Below are positions 1 through 8,445 of a DNA stretch of 64,000 nucleotides, in pieces (position 1 is the stretch's first letter; every line of letters begins with the position of its first letter). The notes beneath the pieces were generated by a model, which worked only from the letters and a program-made list of their open reading frames with translations, ran no database searches and had not been told where the DNA came from. The position numbers were made by a program, and so were the translations under genes. Origin of the DNA: Accumulibacter sp032229525 (GTDB lineage: Bacteria > Pseudomonadota > Gammaproteobacteria > Burkholderiales > Rhodocyclaceae); the NCBI RefSeq assembly GCF_032229525.1, contig NZ_JAVTWB010000090.1, forward strand, positions 19,205 to 83,204, read 5' to 3'.

Positions 1-1
1 C

Positions 2-1060
2 ATGGCGCCGATGAACCGTAATCGCGCCACTGACTGGCAACTCGCCCCGCGGGCGATCACTGCAAAATACTACGCGCAGCGCGCTTCGGCTGGTCTGATC
101 ATTGCCGAGGGGACGCCGGTTTCTCCGCAGGCTCGCGGCTGCGCTCGCACGCCAGGTATCTACAGCGGCGCGCAGGTCGCCGGCTGGAGAAAAGTCACCA
201 AGGCGGTGCATCAGGCGGGTGGCCGCATCTATTTGCAGCTCTGGCACGTCGGGCGCGTTGGTCACAGCAGCCTGCGCGCGGACCGCTCGCCGCCGGTGGG
301 GCCGACCGGGATCGGCCTGCATAGCGACCGCGTGCCGATCATCGACGGCAGCGACGAGCCGGTGATGGCGCTCTGCGATGCGCCGCGCGGCTTGGCGACC
401 GAGGAGGTGCGCCTGATTGTCACCGATTTCGTTCGCGCCGCCCGCAACGCCATCGCCGCAGGCTTTGACGGTGTCGAGATTCACGCCGCCAATGGCTATC
501 TGTTCGATCAGTTCCGCTGCCCCTACGTCAATGACCGCGCCGACGAGTACGGCGGTTCGCAATCCAATCGCTGGCGCTTCCTGCTGGAAACGGTGCAAGC
601 CGTAGCCGGCGCGATCGGCAGCGCACGGGTCGGTGTGCGCATCTCGCCGCTGGGTACCGCGCACGAGATGCAGCCCGATCCGGATCCGCTGGTCAGCTAC
701 GGCTATCTCGCCACTCGGCTGAAGCTGATGAGGATCGGCCATCTGCACGTCTATGACCAGGAAGGGAACTGGATCCACGACCAGCAGGGAGAACTGCTGC
801 CGCACCTGCGGGCGTGTTTCGCGGGGACCTTGATTCTTTGCGGAGGGTTCGACCGGCAACGCGCGGAAGCAGCGTTGCGCGCCGGTCGCGGCGATTTGAT
901 TGCCTTTGGCAAGTACTTCATCGCCAATCCCGATCTCGTCCAGCGTCTGCGCATCGGGGCGCCGCTGGCACCCTGGAACTCGACGACGATCTACAAGGGT
1001 GGGGCCAAAGGCTACATTGACTATCCGGCATTTGACCCTGCCGCCGTCACCGCAGCGTGA
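2..1060 (+). CDS. Old yellow enzyme family NAD(P)H-dependent alkene/flavin oxidoreductase, 5'-truncated by window edge
   Basis: The frame opens at base 2 inside the family's conserved first strand (MAPMNRNRA, matching the MAPLTRLR block of NemA-like enzymes), so roughly the first 20 residues lie outside the window. Visible family marks are the RASAGLIIAEGT strand, the active-site HAANGYLFDQF segment with the His/Asn pair that binds the substrate carbonyl, the DEYGG turn that follows it, and a C-terminal phosphate-binding region ending in IANPDLVQRL and GYIDYP. These enzymes are cytoplasmic FMN proteins that reduce activated alkenes, nitro compounds or quinones with NAD(P)H; the natural substrate here cannot be read from sequence. 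The nearest downstream element is a dead transposase, so no operon partner is visible. Family assignment is firm; a specific name such as NemA is not assigned. Confidence 0.9.
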   Translation: MAPMNRNRATDWQLAPRAITAKYYAQRASAGLIIAEGTPVSPQARGCARTPGIYSGAQVAGWRKVTKAVHQAGGRIYLQLWHVGRVGHSSLRADRSPPVGPTGIGLHSDRVPIIDGSDEPVMALCDAPRGLATEEVRLIVTDFVRAARNAIAAGFDGVEIHAANGYLFDQFRCPYVNDRADEYGGSQSNRWRFLLETVQAVAGAIGSARVGVRISPLGTAHEMQPDPDPLVSYGYLATRLKLMRIGHLHVYDQEGNWIHDQQGELLPHLRACFAGTLILCGGFDRQRAEAALRAGRGDLIAFGKYFIANPDLVQRLRIGAPLAPWNSTTIYKGGAKGYIDYPAFDPAAVTAA

Positions 1061-1097
1061 GCACTGCCTGGTGTAGTGGTGCATCCTGTTGAGAACT

Positions 1098-1800
1098 TAA
1101 GCGGCTGTTGGCATGAATGACGTTCTGGACGATGTGGCGAGCGCTGTCGGTCCAGATAAGCGGTTTGGGTTTGGTGTTTGGCGGGCGATGTAGTCGTCAA
1201 TGGCAGTGACCAACGCGGGGACGCTGGTGAACACGCCGCGGTGCAGTTGTCGGCGATCCGGTGCAGCGCTTTGTCCTTCGGTGTTTGCCGATCGATCTTG
1301 CGCAGAAACTTGAGCCACTCGATGACGGTGTTGCTGCTTGCTGCGCGATCACACGGCTGTCCAGCACGTTGAGCGCGGCGAACAGCATGGGTCGTGCCGT
1401 TGCGCTTGTAACCATGGATCGCGGTGGTCGCACGCCCCACTTCCGTGGCAAGCCGGGCTGCGTACGGTCGAGTGCCTGCACCTGGCTTTTCTCGTCGCAG
1501 CACAACACCCGCGCATGCTCGGGTGGCGACAAGTACAGACCGACGATCTCTTCGAGTTTCTTGACGAACTTGGGATCGCGCGAGACCTTGACGGCGCGTA
1601 CCAGGTGAGGCTTCAAGGCCTTGGCACGCGCCGTGGCGCGAGACGCTGGCCGCACTGACACCCAGTTCGGCGGCCATCTTGCGGGTGCTTCAGTGCGTCG
1701 CCGCTGCGGGCGTGCTCTGCGTGGTCAGTTCCACCAGTTGCGCCACCTCCACCTTCACCGGTGGCGCGCCGCGCGGCAAGTCGCGCTCAATTCCTGTCAA
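1098..1800 (-). pseudogene. IS630-family transposase remnant (nonsense codon, frameshifts, internal deletion)
   Basis: Read leftward, the block carries IS630-type transposase segments in different frames: GIERDLPRGAPPVK, KMAAELGVSAASVSRH (helix-turn-helix), KVSRDPKFVKKLEEIVGLY, LCCDEKSQVQALDRTQPG (first catalytic Asp), EWLKFLRKIDRQTP, RIADN (second Asp), and RRGVFTSVPALVTAIDDYI. A TGA at 1690-1692 replaces the Trp expected after ATH. At least one frameshift is needed in the middle. About 60 residues between the second Asp and RRGVF, including the third catalytic Glu, are missing. The N-terminal domain upstream of GIERD is also gone. It cannot encode an active enzyme. It lies between the reductase and the TIR-WD40 gene and marks past insertion or rearrangement here. 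Clear terminal inverted repeats were not identified. Confidence 0.85.
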
Positions 1801-2161
1801 CCGTGATTGCGCATAACGCCCTCGCCAACGCGGATCGAGAAGGCGTTAAGGAGCGACGGCCAAGCGACGATGTCAAGCGTTCGCTGGGCGAATCCGGCAC
1901 CTGATAGCGGGCCACCCCACGGTGGGCGCGTAGAAGAAGGCATCCGTCTGCTCTTGGTGATCAAACCGTGATCAAACTGTGCATGCGACACTCCCGCACC
2001 CGGCTTTCCGACGGCTTTCCCACCAAAGCATGCGCCGAGCGTCAGTTCGCCGCGCCGGAACAGATCGACAAAAAGCACGTCTCACCTACGCCATGCGCCA
2101 GCGCAGGTGGCGTAGTCCGGCCCGCTGGCAGACTGTGACGGACGCAACAGGAGTCCGGCCG
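1801..2161. other. Stretch without a recognisable gene, upstream of TIR-WD40
   Basis: About 360 bases separate the transposase remnant from the TIR-WD40 start. A leftward frame of 93 codons (1797-2078) runs through it, but I do not recognise its protein and it has no convincing ribosome-binding site. A rightward in-frame extension of the TIR-WD40 gene back to 1979 is also open, but it is low-complexity Arg-rich and probably not translated. The stretch is most likely residual mobile-element or leader DNA. Confidence 0.4.
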
Positions 2162-5014
2162 ATGATCAAGACCCACACTGCCGACGCCGAAACTCTGGAC
2201 AGCGCGACAGCGCGGCTGTTCATCTCCTATTCGCGTCGCGACCAGGACGTCGCCCGCCGCCTGTGCGACGCGCTTGCCGCCCGCGGGCGCGCCTTGTGGG
2301 TGGACTGGGAGGGCATCCCGCCCAGCGCCGAATGGCTGGCCGAAATCGAACAGGGCATCCGTTCGGCAGACGCCTTCGTCTTCATGCTCAGCCCCGATTC
2401 GCTGCGCTCCGAGGTTTGTGGCCAGGAGCTGGCTGTTGCGCTTGCACTGAACAAGCGCCTGGTGCCGCTGGTAGTGCGAGAGGCCGGTGAGACGCCGATA
2501 CCCCCCGAACTGGCGCAGCGCAACTGGATATTCCTGCGTGCGACGGACGACTTCGACAGCGGCCTCGCGGCCCTGGTCGAGGCGGTGGATACCGACCTCG
2601 ACTGGCTGCATCGCCACACCGCCTTGCTGGTGCCGGCGCTGGCCTGGCAGGGCGCCGGCGGCGAACGCAGCCGCCTGCTCAAGGGACGTGCGCTGCAACA
2701 GGCCGAAGCCTGGTTGGCCGGCAGCGCTGACAAGAGTCCCGCCGCCGCGCAGGTTCAGATCGAATTCATTCAGGCCAGCCGACGTGCGGCCACCCGCCGC
2801 CTGCGCATCGCGCTCGCCGGGACGGTGGTCGGCATGCTGACACTCGTCGCCTTGGCCGTGTGGGCGTTGATTGCCGAAACACGGGCCGATGCCGCTCGCC
2901 AGAACGCCGAGGCGCGCCGTATCGGTTCGGACGCCAGCCTGGTCGCCAGCGAGCGGGCAGCGCTGATCGAGACCAGCGCCCTGCTGGCCATCGAATCATG
3001 GAAACGCCGCCCGGCGCTGGGCAACGACGTGCCGCTGCGTCGTGCCCTGCGTTTGCTGCCCGAACCGGCCGGCGGCCTTCATCTGCCGTTCAAGGCGATT
3101 GTCGACGCGGTGTTCGTCAGCGACGCGGGTCTGGTCGCCTATGCCGAAGGCGAAACGGTGGGACTTCTCGCGCCAGGGCAGGCGGGGGCACCCCTCAAGC
3201 TGTCGCATGACAGTCCGATCATCGCGCTCGCCGGCTGCCCGCGCACCCAGCGCCTTGCCGCCCGCCTGCAAGACGGCCGCGTCTTCTTGTGGAACGCGAG
3301 CAGCGGCGAACGCCTGGCGAATCTGCCGCTGCGCGCGCCCACCACCGCGCTCACATGCAGCCCCGACGGCACGCTGCTCGCCATCGGCGATGCGGGCGGT
3401 GGGGTAGCGATTTTCAGCACCGCCAACGGCGCGCTGGTCGACACCCTGCCGAGCGTAGTGAACTCGGCCGTGCGCGCACTGCGCTTCGATGGTCACGGCA
3501 AGCGTCTGGCCGCCGGCGGCAAGTCACTGCTGCAGGTCTGGCAACTGGCAGGAGCTCGCCCGATCGCCGCCATCGCGCATCGTCAGCCAGTGGTGGATAT
3601 CGATTTCGATCCGGCCGGCGGACGCATCGTCAGCGCCAGTGATTCGGCTGCGTATCTATGGTCGCTGCCTGCGGGGCAAAGCCTCAAACGCATCGGCCAG
3701 CGCACCAATGTGCACCGCGCGCGTTTCGATCGCCATGGGAAACGCCTCGTGCTGGCCGCCGGTGACGGCGTCGTTTCCGTCTGGGACGCCACCACCTACG
3801 AGCGGCAGCTGGACGTGCGCCACCAGGGGCCGGTCATGCATGCCCGCTTCAGCCCGGACGGCGACTACGTCCTCAGCGCCAGCAACGACGGCACCGCCCG
3901 CCTGTGGCGGGTCAGTGACGGTACGGAGCAACTACGCTTTGCCCATGACCACTTCCTGAGTGCCGCCCGTTTCAGTCCGGATGGCGTGCACGTCCTCACC
4001 GCCGGGCGGGATGGCCGCGTCCGCCTGTGGCATAACCGCATTCCGGATCGGGAACTGCTGCCCAAGCCCTACGGCAATCGCGTCTCGCGCGACGCCCAAT
4101 CGCTGCTCGAGGCCACCGGCCAGGGGCGCTGGCAATTGCGCCGGCTCGACAGCGCCGATCCGCCGTTCGCCTTCAGCAGCGGTGCCGGCGTGCTGACCTT
4201 CGACGTTAGCGCCGACAGACGGCAACTAGCGGTGTCCCGCTTCGACGCGAAGGTCGACATCTGGTCCATTCCCGAGGCGACGATGCGCCAGCAACTGACG
4301 CTGGCCAAACCCGCCGACACCGTTGGTTTCCATCCCGATGGCGCGCGCCTGCTCACCGGCGCGCGTGACGGTAGCGTGCGCCTGTGGTCCCTGGCCGACG
4401 GCAAGGAAATATGGCAGCGCGTTGACGGGGAGCGCTTCGTGATGACCCATGCCTTCAGCGCGGACGGTCGCCAGGTGGCTAGCGGCGGCAGCGATCGCCT
4501 GGCCCGCGTCTGGGGCGTCGAAGACGGGCAGCTCCTCCACACGCTCAAGCACAATCATGACGTGCGTGGCCTCGCCTTCAGCCCCGACGGCAGCACGCTG
4601 GCCAGCGCCAGTTCGGATCGCATGGCCAGGCTGTGGCGGCTCGACACCGGCCAGGTCGCCCGCTACCTCGAACACCAGTTTCCCGTGCTGGCCGTTGCCT
4701 ACGACGCCAGCGGTACGCTGATCGCCACCGGCGCTTCGGACCACACCGCCCGCCTGTGGGACGCCGCCAGCGGCGTCGAGCGATCGCGCATCGACACGCC
4801 GGATGCCGTGCTCGCCCTGGGCTTCCAGGCCGACGGCCGGCTGCGCGTGCACACCGGTAGCGAATCGAGTATCCACACCACCGATGGCCAGACGCTGGTG
4901 AGCACCGCCTGCCAGCGCCTCACCCGCAACCTCGGCCTGATCGCCTGGGCGCAATACATCGGTAAGGAGCCGCCTCAAGCCACTTGCCCCGGGCTGCCGC
5001 CACCCGCGCTGTAG
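2162..5014 (+). CDS. TIR domain - transmembrane - WD40 repeat protein
   Basis: A protein of 950 aa. The start ATG at 2162 was chosen because AGGAG lies about 10 bases upstream and the TIR domain begins right after it. Residues 17-145 form a TIR domain: RLFISYSRRD (box 1), ALWVDWEGI, and SPDSLRSEVCGQELAVAL, where Glu89 sits at the position of the NADase glutamate. A basic linker is followed by one transmembrane helix (about 215-238, AGTVVGMLTLVALAVWALI). From about 310 to 930 there are roughly a dozen WD40-type blades with recurrent FSPDG and ARLW strand ends. There is no P-loop NTPase between TIR and WD40, unlike many STAND-type relatives. TIR domains in bacteria act as NAD-consuming effectors or as scaffolds, and WD40 propellers bind protein ligands. 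A membrane-tethered sensor/effector is my inference; anti-phage function is possible but unproven. No toxin-antitoxin partner is visible. Confidence 0.85.
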   Translation: MIKTHTADAETLDSATARLFISYSRRDQDVARRLCDALAARGRALWVDWEGIPPSAEWLAEIEQGIRSADAFVFMLSPDSLRSEVCGQELAVALALNKRLVPLVVREAGETPIPPELAQRNWIFLRATDDFDSGLAALVEAVDTDLDWLHRHTALLVPALAWQGAGGERSRLLKGRALQQAEAWLAGSADKSPAAAQVQIEFIQASRRAATRRLRIALAGTVVGMLTLVALAVWALIAETRADAARQNAEARRIGSDASLVASERAALIETSALLAIESWKRRPALGNDVPLRRALRLLPEPAGGLHLPFKAIVDAVFVSDAGLVAYAEGETVGLLAPGQAGAPLKLSHDSPIIALAGCPRTQRLAARLQDGRVFLWNASSGERLANLPLRAPTTALTCSPDGTLLAIGDAGGGVAIFSTANGALVDTLPSVVNSAVRALRFDGHGKRLAAGGKSLLQVWQLAGARPIAAIAHRQPVVDIDFDPAGGRIVSASDSAAYLWSLPAGQSLKRIGQRTNVHRARFDRHGKRLVLAAGDGVVSVWDATTYERQLDVRHQGPVMHARFSPDGDYVLSASNDGTARLWRVSDGTEQLRFAHDHFLSAARFSPDGVHVLTAGRDGRVRLWHNRIPDRELLPKPYGNRVSRDAQSLLEATGQGRWQLRRLDSADPPFAFSSGAGVLTFDVSADRRQLAVSRFDAKVDIWSIPEATMRQQLTLAKPADTVGFHPDGARLLTGARDGSVRLWSLADGKEIWQRVDGERFVMTHAFSADGRQVASGGSDRLARVWGVEDGQLLHTLKHNHDVRGLAFSPDGSTLASASSDRMARLWRLDTGQVARYLEHQFPVLAVAYDASGTLIATGASDHTARLWDAASGVERSRIDTPDAVLALGFQADGRLRVHTGSESSIHTTDGQTLVSTACQRLTRNLGLIAWAQYIGKEPPQATCPGLPPPAL

Positions 5015-5112
5015 GTCTCGGTCGGGGAGACGCCACGAGTGGCGATGAAGTCGCTCGCTGGCTCTGGCAATCGGCAGGGAACGGCACGAGCTCATCGCGG
5101 CCGCAAAAACAA

Positions 5113-5128
5113 CTGTACATGCGTACAG
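5113..5128. promoter_or_regulatory. LexA-type SOS operator (CTGT-N8-ACAG)
   Basis: A perfect 16-base palindromic LexA site, CTGTACATGCGTACAG, is present, with flanks AA and CA close to the extended consensus. A -10-like TATTCT lies at 5137-5142, about 18 bases after the left half-site, so bound LexA would sit over the promoter. The next rightward start codon is the small ORF at 5198. Betaproteobacterial LexA recognises this same motif; that it is occupied in this organism is inference. Confidence 0.75.
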
Positions 5129-5197
5129 CACTCAGGTATTCTTACTCCTGTCGCAGCGGCTTCCGATCAATCGATCTCCACGGAGGAATCACCCACC

Positions 5198-5368
5198 ATG
5201 AATCGCATCCAGAAGTGGTTTGAACAGATGGTAGGTGTCTACTTGATGGAGCCTCGTCGCTGGGCGTCGGCCCATGAGATCTTCGCCGCACCGCGCGTGG
5301 ATATCTCTGCACTGCAGAAACCGGCGTGTTGGCGCAGGAGGTCGCGAACCCAGGGCATTGCGCGATAG
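5198..5368 (+). CDS. Small unrecognised ORF downstream of the LexA box
   Basis: A frame of 56 aa whose ATG at 5198 is preceded by a strong GGAGG (5182-5187) at normal spacing, making it a credible translated gene. The N-terminal half (MNRIQKWFEQMVGVYLMEP) is amphipathic and hydrophobic; the C-terminal part is Arg-rich (WRRRSRTQ). I do not recognise a family. The ORF may be a genuine SOS-controlled small protein, or the 5' end of a longer gene truncated by decay, because the sequence that follows (5369-5573) has no coherent coding pattern. Its placement directly after the LexA-type operator is the main reason to keep it. Confidence 0.45.
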   Translation: MNRIQKWFEQMVGVYLMEPRRWASAHEIFAAPRVDISALQKPACWRRRSRTQGIAR

Positions 5369-5573
5369 TCCTGGCCCGCGCGCCTTCGGCGAGGGGCCAA
5401 GTCTCTGCTGACACCGTATCCGGTGTTGATTGGTGCACACACCACGGCGGAGTTCCCGGGTTCATTGACCGTTCGCGGGAGCCAGCCACCTTGCCGTTGT
5501 TGTGGATAGCGATGCGGATGGCCCTTCCGTTCCTGGCTGTTGATGGCGCCAGCACGAACCACTCGACGCGCCC
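5369..5573. other. Non-coding or decayed stretch
   Basis: Between the small ORF and the DUF1330 gene there is no recognisable gene. Leftward frames of about 83-137 codons cross the small ORF and its operator, but none matches a family I know or has a ribosome-binding site. A decayed gene is possible. Confidence 0.3.
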
Positions 5574-5864
5574 CTATTGAATCGCGAACAGTGTCAGCTT
5601 CATCGCTGCACCGCGCACGGCGAGCAGGTCGTGGTAGTCGTCACTGGCTGCCCACTGCGCCGAGTCTTCCAGGGTCGGAAACTCAAGCTCGACGAATGCG
5701 TCGAAGGCTTCGCAGTCGAGTTCGTTCCAGTAGGTGTCAGCCAGCGTCCCTCGATAGCGCACCTGCCCGCCGTGTTTGGCAACCGTGATCCCCACCTTGC
5801 TCCGGTACTCCTCGAATGCTGCCGCATCGAGAAGCTTGATCAAGCCGATAATCTTCACCGTCAT
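5574..5864 (-). CDS. DUF1330-like (dimeric alpha/beta-barrel) protein
   Basis: A protein of 96 aa starting at the ATG of MTVKIIGLIKL; AGGAGG lies directly upstream, so longer in-frame extensions were rejected. The composition and pattern (FEEYRSKVG, HGGQVRYRG, FVELEFPTLEDSAQW near the C-terminal helix) match the small ferredoxin-like-fold DUF1330 family, whose members are single-domain dimers with unclear enzymatic roles. It stands alone between the accessory left end and the pbpC operon, and nothing nearby suggests a pathway. The family call is moderate and the biochemical function unknown. Confidence 0.65.
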   Translation of the reverse strand: MTVKIIGLIKLLDAAAFEEYRSKVGITVAKHGGQVRYRGTLADTYWNELDCEAFDAFVELEFPTLEDSAQWAASDDYHDLLAVRGAAMKLTLFAIQ

Positions 5865-6144
5865 ATTGTCCCTCCTGCGCAGGGTTTGCCCCACCAGCAC
5901 CCGTGGCGCCGATCGTACGCAACGCGATTGGCAACTCCCGGTGCCGGTCATCGGCGATCTTCAGCATCGACGGCCTTACCCGGGTGCGTGAATACCCGGC
6001 CACGTATCGAGTGGTGATCGACCAGGGTCGTCGAGATCTGCCGACCCTCGCTTGCCAGTCAGGTTCCAGAGCCGGCGACCTTGGCGTTGCTGGTGCTGGC
6101 GCTGGGCATCCTGTCGATGTGCTGCCGTCGGGCCTTGCGTCCGC
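5865..6144. other. Intergenic region between DUF1330 gene and pbpC 3' end
   Basis: About 280 bases. It holds the leader of the leftward DUF1330 gene and the region after the pbpC stop. I see no conserved gene, hairpin with U-tract or repeat in it. Confidence 0.3.
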
Positions 6145-8445
6145 TCAGCGCACGCTGATCTCGACCCGGTCGTAACGCCCGGCGTCGTCCATCACCGTGA
6201 TCCGGTAGCGTCCGGCATCGCTGAACTTCTGGTGCAGGGCGCGTCCGGCCGGCAGGCGAGCGATCTGCCGGCCATTGAGCAGCCAGATCAACTCCTGCTG
6301 CCCGCCACGGGCTTCGAGACGCAGCTCCGGCACCGGCCCGTTGCCGGCGCGGCGGATCGTTTCGCCGTCGCTGATGCCGACGATTCTCAAGCCGTTTTCC
6401 GGGGCGCGTGCGCTGCTGCACTCGGGTGCCCAGGCCGGTGGCAGCGCCCGCTGGCGGGTCGCGGTGTCGAGCCAGGGTTCGAGGGTGGCTGGCCAGCGAG
6501 CCATGTCGATGGCCTGCATCTCGCCGCTGGCGCAAGCGGCGCGGACGCGCAGCCCGCTCGCTGCGTCGCGGTAGTCGGTATAGCGCGGGGCGCCGCCGCG
6601 CAGGCGGTCGGGAAAGGTTGGCGGTGCCGCCCCGTCGAGAATCCAGGCGGCTCTTTCCTGATGGCATAGTCCGGGCGGTGTTGCGTTGCTGCGCGTGCCC
6701 AGCGGCCAGCAGATCGTGGTCGAGGAAACGCTGGCGGGTGGCGTCCGTGGTCGTGGTGCTTCATCGTCGAGGGCCGAAAAGACATCGACCAGCAGCGGCG
6801 CCGCGATGTTGGCGCCGAAGAAGCCTGGATTCGGCGTGCCGTCGGGCCGGCCGATCCAGACGCCGACGGTGAACTGGTCGCTGACGCCGACTGCCCAGGC
6901 GTCGCGGAAACCGAAGCTGGTGCCGGTCTTCCAGGCGATGCCGCGGCGCGCGCCGACGCCGCCGTCGACCAGCCGGGCGAGCGGTCCGCCGGACTCGAGC
7001 AGATCGCGAATGATGAAGGCGGCGCCTTCGCTCATCATCCGTGCTTCCTCGATCGGGGCGTCGGCAAAATAGCGTGGCCGGCCGCTGACGCCGGCGCGCG
7101 CCAACGCCGTGTAGGCGGCGACCAATCCTTCGAGGTTGACCGCCACGCCACCGAGGATGACGCCGAGATTGGGCGTCGCCCCGCGCGGCAACTCGAGCTT
7201 TAGCCCGCCGCGTCGAAGCAGTGCAACGAAGCGTTGCGGCCCGAGCTGTTCGAGCACTTCCACCGCCGGCACGTTGAGCGACTTCTGTAAGGCCTCCGAG
7301 GCACTGACCGGGCCGCTGAAGCTGGCCTGGAAATTACCCGGCTGGTAACCCGAGAACGATTGCGGCGCGTCGGCCAGCAGCGATTCCGAGTGCATCAATC
7401 CCTCATCGAGCGCCAGCCCGTAGAGGAAGGGTTTCAGGGTTGATCCGGGCGAGCGGGCGGCCTGCACCATGTCCACATGGGCGAAGCGCGCGTCGTCGGT
7501 GAAATCGGCCGAGCCGGCGTAAGCGCGAACTTCGAGCGTCTCGTTGTCGACCACCAGAGTGGCCATCGACACCCGTGGTGGCAGCACCGCCAGGCGCGAG
7601 GCGAGCAGTTGCTCGACGGTCTGCTGCATGCCGGCATCGATGGTGCTGTCGATGCGCGCCGCATCGGGCTTCAGCCGCCGCAGGCGTTCGGCCAGTAGTG
7701 GCGCCAGCAGCGGCTCATGGATGGTCTGAGCGATCACCGGTTCCTGACGCGCGTCGGCGATCGCCCGCGCTCCCCAGCGCGATTGCAGGCGTTCGAGCAC
7801 CTTGTCGCGCGCCTGCCGCGCGCGCTCGGGGTGGCGATCCGGCCGCAAGCGGGACGGCGCCTGCGGCAGCACCGTCAGCAAAGCGGCTTCCGATTCACTC
7901 AGCCGCTTCGCCGGCTTGCCGAGATAGGCGCGGCTCGCCGCCTCGACCCCTTCGACGACGCCGCCCATCGGTGCCAAGCCGAGGTACAGCTCGAGAATCT
8001 CACGCTTGGAGAGGCGCAGCTCGAGCTGCAGGGCGCGCGCGATCTGTAGCAGCTTGCCGGTGACCGTACGCGGCGTCGGCTCGAGCAGGCGCGCCACCTG
8101 CATGCTCAGCGTCGAGCCGCCGGAAACGACATGTCCGTGGCTTAGCCATTGCCGCGCCGCGCGCGCCAGCGCCCACGGATTGACGCCCGGATGCCACCAG
8201 AAACCACGGTCCTCGTAGGCCACCAGTGCTTCGATATAACGGGGGGAAACGTCTTCGATGCGCACCGGGTGGCGCCAGATGTGCTGACGGTTCGGGAAGG
8301 CACGCAGTGGCGTGCCGTCGCGCGCGACGACCAGCTGCGCTTGTGGTGCCGAATCTTCGGGCAGCGGCGGTGGCAACAGCTGGTCGGCAAGCAGCAGCAG
8401 GGCGAGCGCGGCAGCCAACGCCAGCCGCAGCCGGTTGCGGATCAT
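6145..8445 (-). CDS. pbpC: Penicillin-binding protein 1C (bifunctional glycosyltransferase/transpeptidase-like)
   Basis: A protein of 766 aa. An N-terminal signal anchor (residues about 5-22) is followed by a GT51 domain with YEDRGFWWHPGVN (catalytic Glu) and GGSTLSMQVARLL. The penicillin-binding domain has S-T-L-K (SPGSTLKPFLY), SLN (SLNVPAVEV) and KTGT (WKTGTSFGFRDAW). The C-terminal 150 or so residues fit the BiPBP_C beta domain typical of PBP1C. It acts in the periplasm on peptidoglycan. Its ATG overlaps the stop of the upstream macroglobulin gene in an ATGA, so the two are co-transcribed and probably translationally coupled. This pair is widely conserved: PBP1C is proposed to repair wall damage while the macroglobulin traps the attacking protease. 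The N-terminus and all catalytic motifs are complete. Confidence 0.95.
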   Translation of the reverse strand: MIRNRLRLALAAALALLLLADQLLPPPLPEDSAPQAQLVVARDGTPLRAFPNRQHIWRHPVRIEDVSPRYIEALVAYEDRGFWWHPGVNPWALARAARQWLSHGHVVSGGSTLSMQVARLLEPTPRTVTGKLLQIARALQLELRLSKREILELYLGLAPMGGVVEGVEAASRAYLGKPAKRLSESEAALLTVLPQAPSRLRPDRHPERARQARDKVLERLQSRWGARAIADARQEPVIAQTIHEPLLAPLLAERLRRLKPDAARIDSTIDAGMQQTVEQLLASRLAVLPPRVSMATLVVDNETLEVRAYAGSADFTDDARFAHVDMVQAARSPGSTLKPFLYGLALDEGLMHSESLLADAPQSFSGYQPGNFQASFSGPVSASEALQKSLNVPAVEVLEQLGPQRFVALLRRGGLKLELPRGATPNLGVILGGVAVNLEGLVAAYTALARAGVSGRPRYFADAPIEEARMMSEGAAFIIRDLLESGGPLARLVDGGVGARRGIAWKTGTSFGFRDAWAVGVSDQFTVGVWIGRPDGTPNPGFFGANIAAPLLVDVFSALDDEAPRPRTPPASVSSTTICWPLGTRSNATPPGLCHQERAAWILDGAAPPTFPDRLRGGAPRYTDYRDAASGLRVRAACASGEMQAIDMARWPATLEPWLDTATRQRALPPAWAPECSSARAPENGLRIVGISDGETIRRAGNGPVPELRLEARGGQQELIWLLNGRQIARLPAGRALHQKFSDAGRYRITVMDDAGRYDRVEISVR

